Part shown: piece by piece, positions 1 to 7,420 of the stretch | Layout of the letters: the number at the start of each line of letters is the position of its first letter | How positions within the stretch are numbered: the stretch's first letter is position 1 | Source: JANXQG01 sp963709175 | GTDB lineage: Bacteria; Planctomycetota; Planctomycetia; Pirellulales; Thermoguttaceae | DNA length: 64,000 nt | Direction of reading: 5' to 3' | Assembly: GCA_963709175.1 (NCBI GenBank) | Contig: CAVPVK010000007.1 | Coordinates: forward strand, 2,170,001-2,234,000 | Notes under the pieces: generated by a model | What the model saw: the letters and a program-made list of their open reading frames with translations, nothing else | Told to the model about the DNA's origin: nothing | Databases searched by the model: none | Position numbers and translations under genes: made by a program

Positions 1-1
1 G

Positions 2-1096
2 GCGATCCAAGCGCTCCAATACCGCCGCTTCCCGCGTCCCTTGGCGGTCGGCGTCGTCTACGCCGGCATCGTCGTGGCCCTGGCCGGACTGATCGCCGTC
101 GGCGCGCCGTTATTGATCAATCAAGTCAAGGAGCTGGCGGGCGATATTCCCCGCGCGGAGCAGGAATTTCATAACTGGCTCGAGGGAGCGGGCGATGTGC
201 TTTGGGCGAAGTTTGCCCGGCGGATCGTGGAGGAGGTCTCCGCGAGCAGCGTTTCGACGCAAATGGACCAGGCGTTGGCGGCCGTTGGACAGACCGCTTC
301 CTATATGGCCACGGCGGCCCGCAGCATCCTCGTCGTTGTCGGCGTGGTGCTTCTGGCGTTCTACTGGTCGCTCCAAGGGGAACGGACCGTCCGTTGGATT
401 TTGCTATTGCTGCCCTCGGCCACGCGCGACGAAGGGCGGACCACGCTCGAGCAGATCGAGGAGAAGCTTGGCGCATATCTTCGCGGTCAAGGCATCGTCT
501 GCCTTGTCATGGCTGTCATGGCGTCGATCGTCTACAGTCTCCTGGGGCTTCGTTACGCGCTAGTCCTGGGCATCATCGCCGGTTTCTTCGAGATCCTGCC
601 GGTGCTTGGCCCGATTGTCGCGGCAGTTCCGCCTTTGGGCGTGGCGATATTCGCCGATCATGGAAAGGTCGTCTGGGTACTGGTGGCCGCCACACTCATG
701 CAGCAAGCCGAGGGCTATCTTCTCATTCCGCGGATCATGGACAAGTCGGTCGGAGTTCGTCCTCTGGCGACCCTCCTGGGGATTGCCGCGTTCGGCGCAG
801 TTTTCGGGATTCCCGGAGCTATCCTTGCTATTCCCTTGGCCGCCATTGTCCAGGTGTTGCTCAACCGCTACGTGCTCGCCCCGGAGGCTGCGCAGCGGCC
901 GCTGTCGGGCGGACGCGGTGCGCTGAGCGTGCAGCGATACGAGGTCCAGCAATTGCTCCACGATGTTCGCCTGCACCAGACGCACGATGCAGCCGAATCT
1001 CCCGCGGAAACACCCAACCATCTCGGCGAGGCAATTGAGGCGGCGGCGATCGACCTTGATCTGCAACTGCAACGGATGGAGGAGGCGACGACATGA
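2..1096 (+). CDS. AI-2E family transporter (5' end outside window)
   Basis: Polytopic inner-membrane protein of the AI-2E/PerM-like permease family; members export small molecules or ions, and the substrate cannot be read from sequence. The frame is open from base 2 with no start codon before it, so the N-terminus lies upstream; the TTG at 41 is only an internal alternative. 364 residues are visible. Several long hydrophobic stretches flank a soluble helical segment, then comes the conserved C-terminal membrane block with GxxxGxPGxxLAxPLAA-type composition (around bases 740-880), then a charged cytoplasmic tail. Its stop overlaps the start of the next gene (ATGA), so the two permeases are translationally coupled and may form one complex. 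Confidence 0.85.
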   Translation, partial: AIQALQYRRFPRPLAVGVVYAGIVVALAGLIAVGAPLLINQVKELAGDIPRAEQEFHNWLEGAGDVLWAKFARRIVEEVSASSVSTQMDQALAAVGQTASYMATAARSILVVVGVVLLAFYWSLQGERTVRWILLLLPSATRDEGRTTLEQIEEKLGAYLRGQGIVCLVMAVMASIVYSLLGLRYALVLGIIAGFFEILPVLGPIVAAVPPLGVAIFADHGKVVWVLVAATLMQQAEGYLLIPRIMDKSVGVRPLATLLGIAAFGAVFGIPGAILAIPLAAIVQVLLNRYVLAPEAAQRPLSGGRGALSVQRYEVQQLLHDVRLHQTHDAAESPAETPNHLGEAIEAAAIDLDLQLQRMEEATT

Positions 1097-2280
1097 TCCG
1101 CGTGGCGAAGACAACCGCGTTGGTCATGGCCACGCTCGTGGGAATCTGGATACTCTGGAAGTTCCGCGAGCCGGCGCTAGTTTTTCTGCTCTCGCTGGTT
1201 GTGGCCGCCGCCGCCCGCGGCCCGATCGAGCGTCTGGCCGGCCTTGGCCTGCGCAAGTCCTGGGCGCTGGCCGCGGTCTATGTTGCCGGCGGGCTGGTTG
1301 TCGGTGGTCTCAGCCTGGCCGCCGTTTATCTGGTGAGCGACGAACTGCCGCACGCGGCCAAGGATTTCCAACGGCTCTACGGCTACCTTGCCAACCATGC
1401 CTTGGCCGTCGGTTGGATCAAGAGGCTTCTGGGCGACCACTTGCCCGACGCGGATGAACTGCTGATGACCCTCGTCGGACGCCACGGCGAGCAGGCCATC
1501 GGCCTCGTTGTGGGGACGGCGTTCGGGCTGGCTAGCGCGATACTTGAGGTGCTCTTCGTATTCGTTCTCAGCATCTACTGGGCCCTGGACCGCGAGTATT
1601 TCGAGCAATTGTGGCTTTCGCTGCTGCCGCTTTCACAGCGCGTCTCGGCGCGGCGATTATGGCACTTGCTGGAAAGTGAATTGGGGGCCTATGCGCGGAG
1701 CGAGATCGCGCAGAGCCTGCTTGCCGGCTTGGTGCTCGGCGTTGGTTTCTCGCTGCTGGGAATACGCTATCCGGCGCTGCTGGCCGTGGTCGCCGCAGCA
1801 AGCTGGCTGATTCCGTGGCTGGGAGCACTGATCGCTTTGGCGGCGTTGTTCCTGGCTCAATTACCCGCCTTGCTCTTCAACTGGCCGGATTCCTTCGTGC
1901 CTTTCATCGCGGCGACCTGCTTCACGGCAGCGGTGTTCTTGACTCTGGAAATCGGCGTGGAGCCGCGGCTGTTCAATCGCCGCCGCTATAACTCGCTGCT
2001 TGTCGTGGTGGCGGTGATTGCTTTGGCGGAGACCTTCGGAATGCTGGGACTGTTACTGGGGCCCATGGCGGCGGTAGTGGTTCAAGCCACCCTGGAGCAC
2101 ATCGAGCGTCAAAGGGTCGCTGCGCCGCTTCCGGCCGATATGGACGCGCTGCAAGCACGGATGATCGAACTGAAGTCCGACGCGGCATCGCGTCCCGATC
2201 TTCCACGAGAATGGATGAGTATCATCGATCGCCTCGATGCTTTGGTCGCCCGAGCCCGTCAGGCGGATGCAGATGCCTGA
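1093..2280 (+). CDS. AI-2E family transporter
   Basis: Second permease of the AI-2E/PerM-like family, 395 aa, usual length for the family. Eight or so hydrophobic segments are visible, with N-terminal helices in the first 80 residues, a central soluble part and C-terminal paired helices around residues 200-335 ending in LLLGPMAAVVVQ. The ATG sits in a 4-bp overlap (ATGA) with the preceding paralogue, which fixes the start. Tandem paralogues suggest a hetero-oligomeric transporter, but this is inference; the substrate is unknown. The C-terminal 60 residues are soluble and charged. Confidence 0.87.
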   Translation: MIRVAKTTALVMATLVGIWILWKFREPALVFLLSLVVAAAARGPIERLAGLGLRKSWALAAVYVAGGLVVGGLSLAAVYLVSDELPHAAKDFQRLYGYLANHALAVGWIKRLLGDHLPDADELLMTLVGRHGEQAIGLVVGTAFGLASAILEVLFVFVLSIYWALDREYFEQLWLSLLPLSQRVSARRLWHLLESELGAYARSEIAQSLLAGLVLGVGFSLLGIRYPALLAVVAAASWLIPWLGALIALAALFLAQLPALLFNWPDSFVPFIAATCFTAAVFLTLEIGVEPRLFNRRRYNSLLVVVAVIALAETFGMLGLLLGPMAAVVVQATLEHIERQRVAAPLPADMDALQARMIELKSDAASRPDLPREWMSIIDRLDALVARARQADADA

Positions 2281-2452
2281 AAGGGCGGGTCCCCGCTGCA
2301 ACTCACTCAACGACAAAACACGTGGTTGCGGGATAACCAGGGTGGCGCGTTAATGACCCGTCCGCGAAGAACCGAGGGCTAAAAACGATAGATTTGCAAT
2401 TCGCCACCTCCAAGTCCGCCTTGGCACGAAAAATGCAACCCTTTCATCTCGC

Positions 2453-2481
2453 TTGACCGACAAAATACAGCAAACTATGCA
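2453..2481 (+). promoter_or_regulatory. Sigma70-like promoter for the stress cluster
   Basis: TTGACC at 2453-2458, a 17-bp spacer, and TATGCA at 2476-2481, ending 20 bp upstream of the ferritin-like gene start. It lies in a locally AT-rich stretch of an otherwise GC-rich region. This is a sequence match only; planctomycete promoters are poorly characterised. Confidence 0.45.
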
Positions 2482-2501
2482 AGCCAGAAAGGGATAAAGT
2501 C

Positions 2502-3044
2502 ATGGGAATGTTCTTCAATGTACAACTGAATTCGCTGGAAGACCTGTTGATATATCAGCTCAACGATCTATATGACGCCGAGCAGCGTCTCTGCGAGGCC
2601 TTGCCGGAAATGGCTTCGGCAGCCGCATCGCCGGCCTTGCAACAGGCATTTCGTTCGCACCTCGAGCAGACGAAGCGGCAGGTGTCTCGCCTGGAACAGG
2701 CCTTCGTCGATCTGGGCAAGGCGGCCACCCGCGAAACGTGCGAGGCCATGAAAGGCCTGATCAAGGAAGGGTCGGAGGTGGTGGATGCCGCCGGCGATCC
2801 GGACGTCAAGGACGCGGCCTTGATTGCGGCCGGCCAGCGGGTCGAGCACTACGAGATCGCCAGCTACGGCGCGGCCCGTACCTTCGCCCAGCGATTGGGA
2901 CACACGACCGTGGCGCGGCTGCTGCAGACCACGCTCGACGAGGAAAAAGAGACGGACCAGCGATTGAACCAACTGGCCGAAGAACAAATTAACGTACGGG
3001 CCGAAGGCGCCCAAAATGAAGAGGACATGCACTTGGCGCGGTAA
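2502..3044 (+). CDS. YciE/YciF-type ferritin-like protein (DUF892)
   Basis: Ferritin-like four-helix protein of the DUF892 (YciE/YciF) family, 180 aa, family-typical length. The N-terminus reads LEDLLIYQLNDLYDAEQRL, the hallmark first helix with the LxDLYxAE motif. Glu and His residues recur at helix positions expected for a di-metal site, for example EHYE near residues 120-125 and DEEKE near residues 145-150. Family members are induced by osmotic or general stress; their catalytic role is unresolved. A purine-rich ribosome site (AAAGGGAT) precedes the ATG. The next genes, DUF1328 and CsbD, are also stress-type proteins, supporting a general-stress cluster. Confidence 0.9.
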   Translation: MGMFFNVQLNSLEDLLIYQLNDLYDAEQRLCEALPEMASAAASPALQQAFRSHLEQTKRQVSRLEQAFVDLGKAATRETCEAMKGLIKEGSEVVDAAGDPDVKDAALIAAGQRVEHYEIASYGAARTFAQRLGHTTVARLLQTTLDEEKETDQRLNQLAEEQINVRAEGAQNEEDMHLAR

Positions 3045-3133
3045 CGGGCGATGAAGCGCACCGCGCTGACTTTGCGATAGGTGAACGACGTAACCATAGT
3101 TTTGGCCGGCTAACCCGGCAGAAAGGAAAGATC

Positions 3134-3310
3134 ATGTTACAGTGGGTTATAGTTTTTTTGGTGTTGGCCCTGGTCGCGGCCTTGTTCGGATTTACTCCGG
3201 TTTACGTGGCAGCGGCGGGCATTGCCAAGATCTTGTTTTTCATCTTCTTGGTGCTTCTGGTAGTCAGCCTGCTGGCGGGCGGCTTGCGCCGCGGGCCGCC
3301 GGTTATTTGA
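3134..3310 (+). CDS. DUF1328 (YtjA-type) small membrane protein
   Basis: 58-residue protein starting MLQWVIVFLVLALVAALFGF and almost wholly hydrophobic, with two membrane helices (residues 4-24 and 28-50) and a basic C-terminal tail LRRGPP. This matches the DUF1328/YtjA family in length and in the conserved start MLxWxxxFLxxAxxAxxxGF. Its function is unknown; homologues are often stress-induced and sit beside csbD and yciE-like genes, as here. The start is supported by GGAAAG about 6 bp upstream of the ATG. Confidence 0.88.
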   Translation: MLQWVIVFLVLALVAALFGFTPVYVAAAGIAKILFFIFLVLLVVSLLAGGLRRGPPVI

Positions 3311-3435
3311 CCGTGAAGTCTTGCGGAAAGCTCGCGAGGCACGGGGGGGAAAACCCCCAAATAACCTCGGAGTTTCTCGCATTGTTCCTTGGGTTCCCAC
3401 AGATTCGAGAAAATTCTACATAGAGAAGGTGCATT

Positions 3436-3639
3436 ATGCCAAACGTAGACCAGATTAAAGGAAATTGGAAACAACTAAAGGGTAAGATCAAAGAGCAGTG
3501 GGGCAAACTCACTGACGATGATCTGACCACGATTAACGGCCAGCAGGAACAACTGCTTGGCAAATTGCAGGAGCGTTACGGCTACACGAAGGAACAAGCC
3601 AAACGCGAAATCGATCGATACCAGTCCTCTTGGGATTGA
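3436..3639 (+). CDS. CsbD family stress protein
   Basis: 67-residue hydrophilic, helical protein of the CsbD family, a general-stress protein of unknown mechanism. It carries the family signature DQIKGNWKQLKGKIKEQWGKLTDDDL, GxxxQLxGKLQERYGYTKEQA and a C-terminal W. Length is as expected. AGAAGG about 8 bp upstream of the ATG supports the start. It follows the DUF1328 gene by 125 bp and precedes the metallopeptidase gene by 15 bp, so all may share control. Confidence 0.93.
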   Translation: MPNVDQIKGNWKQLKGKIKEQWGKLTDDDLTTINGQQEQLLGKLQERYGYTKEQAKREIDRYQSSWD

Positions 3640-3654
3640 CGCAGCCTAACCACC

Positions 3655-4134
3655 ATGAAGGTCTTTCACTGCGATCATTGCCAGCAGTTGGTATTCTTCG
3701 AGAATGTGTCGTGCTTGAAATGCGGACACACGCTGGCTTATCTCCCCGGCTCGAGCGATATCATGTCGCTCGAGCCGGCAGGGGAACGATGGCGTTCCAG
3801 GGCGGGCGATTTCTATCGCTTGTGCGAGAACTACAGCAAACAGAAGGTCTGCAACTGGGCCGTGCCGGTCGAGAGCGGAGAAGCACTTTGCGCATCTTGC
3901 CGTCTCACCAGCGTGATCCCGGACTTGGGGGTGGACGGCAATCGCGAAAAATGGTTTCGGCTGGAGGCCGCCAAGCGCCGACTTCTTTACAGCCTCAACC
4001 GCCTGAATTTGCCATTGACGGGAAAAGGGGGCGAGGACGGCATGGACGTGCGGCTTCGAGTTCCTGGCCGATTCGCCTCAGCCAGACGGGCCCAAAGTCT
4101 TGACGGGCCACAGCGCCGGCCGGATCACGGTTAA
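3655..4134 (+). CDS. Putative zinc-binding metallopeptidase, N-terminal part (frameshifted)
   Basis: N-terminal portion of a putative zinc-binding metallopeptidase. It starts with a zinc-ribbon-like module (CDHC at residues 6-9, CLKC at 20-23, then single C at about 58 and 66 and CASC at about 79-82). The frame follows the family up to about residue 130 (NRLNLPLTGKGGEDG) and then runs out of register. The expected continuation (GFEFLADSPQPDGPKVLTGH) is in the +1 frame from about base 4052. So one gene of about 375 codons is broken by a one-base change near 4043-4052, by error or true mutation. The catalytic half is the next entry. It starts 15 bp after csbD. Confidence 0.75.
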   Translation: MKVFHCDHCQQLVFFENVSCLKCGHTLAYLPGSSDIMSLEPAGERWRSRAGDFYRLCENYSKQKVCNWAVPVESGEALCASCRLTSVIPDLGVDGNREKWFRLEAAKRRLLYSLNRLNLPLTGKGGEDGMDVRLRVPGRFASARRAQSLDGPQRRPDHG

Positions 4135-4783
4135 CGTGGCCGAGGCCAATGACGCCGAGCGAGAGAAGCGGCGTGTGGCAATGCACGAGCCCTATCGAAC
4201 TTTACTGGGACACTTCCGTCACGAAATCGGCCATTACTACTGGGACCGTCTCATCGACAAGAGCGAGCGACTCGAGCCTTGCCGGGCATTGTTCGGCGAT
4301 GAAAGGGCCGATTATGCGGAGGCCTTGCAGCGTCACTATAAGCAAGGGCCGCCGAGCGACTGGCAATTGCATTATGTCAGCGCCTATGCCAGTACCCATC
4401 CGTGGGAAGACTGGGCGGAGAGTTGGGCGCACTATTTGCATATCACCGACGCCCTGGAAACAGCGGCCGCGAACGGCCTTTGGCTGCGGCCGCAACGGGC
4501 CGACGAGCCCGCTCTGATGCCTCCTAAGGGCTTGTGCGAGGGACGCCCCGAGTCTTTCGACTCTCTCATGGAGAGCTGGTTTCCCCTTACGTACGTGGTT
4601 AATAATCTGAATCGCGGTCTCGGTCTGGGAGACGCATATCCCTTTGTCCTTTCGCCGCCGGCGCTTGCCAAGCTGCAGTTCATCCATGACACGATCGCGG
4701 AAGCGTGCTCTCGCAGCGAAGTCGCACAGAAAACAGAGAAAACGCCGCATGCAGTTTTGCAGGAGCAATCCCGGGCTGCGTGA
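4052..4783 (+). CDS. Putative zinc-binding metallopeptidase, catalytic part (frameshifted)
   Basis: C-terminal, catalytic half of the metallopeptidase that begins at 3655. The in-frame match restarts at base 4052; the first start codon in this frame is the TTG at 4100. It contains the gluzincin motif HEIGH (bases 4219-4233) followed by YYWDRL, and WAESWAHYLHITD further on, where Glu/His residues could supply the third zinc ligand. The pair resembles the putative zinc-binding peptidase family that couples an N-terminal zinc ribbon to an HExxH domain. The substrate is unknown. Position after csbD suggests stress-linked protein turnover, an inference only. Confidence 0.75.
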   Translation, partial: GFEFLADSPQPDGPKVLTGHSAGRITVNVAEANDAEREKRRVAMHEPYRTLLGHFRHEIGHYYWDRLIDKSERLEPCRALFGDERADYAEALQRHYKQGPPSDWQLHYVSAYASTHPWEDWAESWAHYLHITDALETAAANGLWLRPQRADEPALMPPKGLCEGRPESFDSLMESWFPLTYVVNNLNRGLGLGDAYPFVLSPPALAKLQFIHDTIAEACSRSEVAQKTEKTPHAVLQEQSRAA

Positions 4784-4982
4784 ACCGCAACGTCATTCTC
4801 TCTTGACTCAAAATCCCTGTTTACCTAAACTGCCACTTTGAAGCACGGCACCACAACAAGCCGGACTAAGCTTCGGGGCGCCTGGGGCACCCGCGTGCGG
4901 GTCGCGGGTCGGTCCCGGCGGAGATTCGCGTCTTGCCGGAACCGCGTGAACTTGTTCCGGCCCACGCTTCTCCCGTTGGAAG

Positions 4983-6266
4983 ATGGCAGACAATACCAAT
5001 ACACAACGCGATCTCAGCCGCCGCGCCCAGTGGGCCGGCGGTGACAAGTTGATCAGCCGCCTCATGGCTCAGGCCCTGTCGCGACCCGACGTGGTGTCGT
5101 TGGCCGCCGGTTTCGTAGATCAGGCCACGCTGCCTGTCGAGGCCACGCGCGAGGCCCTTGACGTGCTCTGGTCCTGCCCGGCCGACGCCCGAGCGGCGCT
5201 GCAATATGGGACGACGATCGGATATGCTCCGTTGCGCGAAGCGATCGCCGCCCGGCTGGTCGCTGCCGACGGTTTGACCGGCCGCCAGCCGGCTTCGCTT
5301 GCGTCCCGCATGGTTCTCACCGCCGGCAGCAACCAACTGCTGCAGCTCGTGGCCGACACGCTGCTGGACCCGGGCGACATTGTGCTCTGTGCCACGCCGA
5401 GCTACTTCGTTTTCATGGCTACCCTGGCCAGTGTGGGTGCGCGGACGATCGGGGTGGAAATCGACGTCGACGGCATGATCCCCGAGGCGTTAGAGCAGGA
5501 GCTGGCCCGTTGTCGGGCCGCCGGCGACTTGGCCCGCGTGAAAGCTATTTACCTGGTAACCTACTACGATAATCCGGCGGGAATCACGATTCCTTTGGCC
5601 CGGCGGCAAGAACTCATGGAGATTGCTCGCCGCTGGTCCTCCGAGGGCACGATCTTCTTGATCGAGGACGCGGCCTATAGGGAACTGCGCTATTATGGCG
5701 AGGAAGTGCCCAGCCTGATTGCCCTGCATGACGAGGGCAAGTGTGTGATCCACGCGGGGACTTTTTCCAAGCCCTACTCGCCGGGCATCCGTGTCGGCTG
5801 GGGCATTTTGCCCAGCGGGCTGGTCGAGCCGCTGTTGGCCCAGAAGGGAAATGTCGATTTCGGCTCGCCCCATTTCAACCAGGTGTTGATGGCCAAAGTC
5901 ATGGATTCCGGTCTCTACGACCGCCACGTGGCTGTGGTGCGGGCGAGCTATCGCCAGAAACTCGATGCCACACTGGCCGTCCTCGACGCTGAGTTGCAGC
6001 CGCTAAACGTCCGATGGGTCGCGCCGGCCGGCGGCCTGTATGTCTGGCTGCGTCTGCCCGAGTCGATCGATACAGGCGTCGACGGTCCCTTGTTTCCGCG
6101 GGCGCTTGCCGAGGGTGTGTTGTACGTGCCGGGGGAATGCTGCTACCCGCAGGAAGGCTGCCCTCGGCTGCGGAACACGCTGCGTTTGACCTTTGGCGTG
6201 CCTGCGATAGAGGAAATCCGCCGCGGCGTCGTTGCGCTGGCCCGGGCAATCAAGGACTTGTCATGA
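4983..6266 (+). CDS. PLP-dependent aminotransferase, class I/II (2-aminoadipate/MocR-like)
   Basis: Fold-type I PLP enzyme, 427 aa. Visible landmarks are the N-terminal ISRLMAQALSRPDVVSLAAG, substrate/cofactor motif YYDNPAGIT, IEDAAYRELRYYGE with the PLP-pyridine Asp, and the Schiff-base lysine in TFSKPYSPGIRVGW (Lys263). The layout matches 2-aminoadipate or aromatic/branched-chain aminotransferases that lack a GntR domain; the exact substrate is not determined. The start ATG follows GGAAG. Its TGA overlaps the next gene's ATG (ATGA), so it is coupled to the LptF/LptG-type gene even though the functions differ. Confidence 0.88.
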   Translation: MADNTNTQRDLSRRAQWAGGDKLISRLMAQALSRPDVVSLAAGFVDQATLPVEATREALDVLWSCPADARAALQYGTTIGYAPLREAIAARLVAADGLTGRQPASLASRMVLTAGSNQLLQLVADTLLDPGDIVLCATPSYFVFMATLASVGARTIGVEIDVDGMIPEALEQELARCRAAGDLARVKAIYLVTYYDNPAGITIPLARRQELMEIARRWSSEGTIFLIEDAAYRELRYYGEEVPSLIALHDEGKCVIHAGTFSKPYSPGIRVGWGILPSGLVEPLLAQKGNVDFGSPHFNQVLMAKVMDSGLYDRHVAVVRASYRQKLDATLAVLDAELQPLNVRWVAPAGGLYVWLRLPESIDTGVDGPLFPRALAEGVLYVPGECCYPQEGCPRLRNTLRLTFGVPAIEEIRRGVVALARAIKDLS

Positions 6267-7411
6267 ACATCATTGACCGCTACCTTCTCCGCCAGTTTGT
6301 GCAGAACTTCCTTATCTGCTTCATCAGCCTGACCGGCGTGTATATCGTCTTCGACGCCTTCACCAACCTGGAGGCCTTCATGACCCTGCACACCAAGGGC
6401 GTCTCGTTGCTGGAGATCATGGCGGCCTACTACGGCAACCAGTCGCTGTACTTCTTCGACCGCATCAGCTCGCTGCTGGTGCTGATGGCGGCCATGTTCA
6501 CCATGGCCTGGATCCAGCGGCACAACGAGTTGACGGCCCTCATGGCCGCCGGGATTTCGCGAATTCGCGTCGTACGGCCCGTACTTGTGGCGTCGGTCAT
6601 CGTCGTTCTGCTTTCAGTGATCAATCGCGAAGTCGTGATTCCCAAGATCAAGGACCAACTCGCCAAGCGGCCCTCCGACCTCAAGGACGGCATGATGCAG
6701 GAGGTCTATCCCACAGGGGACAATGCCACGGGAATCGTGATCCGGGGACAGACTGCGATGGTCGACAAACAACAGATTTTGGCCCCGGTGCTCGGTATGC
6801 CGCTTAAGAAGCAGGAACTGTGCAAGTACGGCACACAGTGGTCGGCGGCTGAGGCCGATTACCAGCCGGCCAACGGCAGCCAGCCTGCCGGCTATCTCTT
6901 GATCGACGTTGCCGAGCCGAAGAACCTGGCACAGCTTCCCTCGCTGTCGCTGGAGGGACGCCCCGTCCTTTTGACTCCCCGCGACCACCCCGACTGGCTC
7001 AAGCCCAACCAGGCCTTTATGGTCAGCGACGTGACGGTGGACGAATTGTCCGGCGGCATGCTTCTGCGGCGATTCGCCTCGACCGGCGAATTGATCTGGA
7101 CGCTGAAGAGCCAGAGCGTCTACTTCAGCCCGGACCTGCGGGTGGCGATCCACGCGCGAATCCTGCAACCGATCTTGGACCTCACCCTTTTGTTCCTCGG
7201 CCTGCCGCTGGTGGTTGCTCGCGACCATCGCAACGTCTTCACGGCTATTGGAATGTGCATGGGGCTGGTGGCGATGTTCTTCATCGTGCAGATCGCCTGC
7301 CAGCAATTGGGGGCCGGCTGCCTGATCAGCCCCTCTTTGGCCGCTTGGGCCCCGCTCATGGTTTTTGTTCCTGCCGCCGTGGGCATGTCCAGCGCAATGT
7401 GGGAACGCTAA
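6263..7411 (+). CDS. LptF/LptG family permease
   Basis: 382-aa membrane protein of the LptF/LptG (YjgP/YjgQ) family, the transmembrane half of the LPS-transport ABC exporter in Gram-negative bacteria. It begins MNIIDRYLLRQFVQNF, the standard family start with RYxLRxF, followed by three N-terminal membrane helices, a periplasmic domain (about residues 130-280) and a C-terminal block of three helices including FLGLPLVVARDHRNVF. The ATG at 6263 overlaps the aminotransferase stop. No lptB or second permease gene is nearby, so partners must lie elsewhere. Confidence 0.87.
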   Translation: MNIIDRYLLRQFVQNFLICFISLTGVYIVFDAFTNLEAFMTLHTKGVSLLEIMAAYYGNQSLYFFDRISSLLVLMAAMFTMAWIQRHNELTALMAAGISRIRVVRPVLVASVIVVLLSVINREVVIPKIKDQLAKRPSDLKDGMMQEVYPTGDNATGIVIRGQTAMVDKQQILAPVLGMPLKKQELCKYGTQWSAAEADYQPANGSQPAGYLLIDVAEPKNLAQLPSLSLEGRPVLLTPRDHPDWLKPNQAFMVSDVTVDELSGGMLLRRFASTGELIWTLKSQSVYFSPDLRVAIHARILQPILDLTLLFLGLPLVVARDHRNVFTAIGMCMGLVAMFFIVQIACQQLGAGCLISPSLAAWAPLMVFVPAAVGMSSAMWER

Positions 7412-7420
7412 GCGGAAGCG

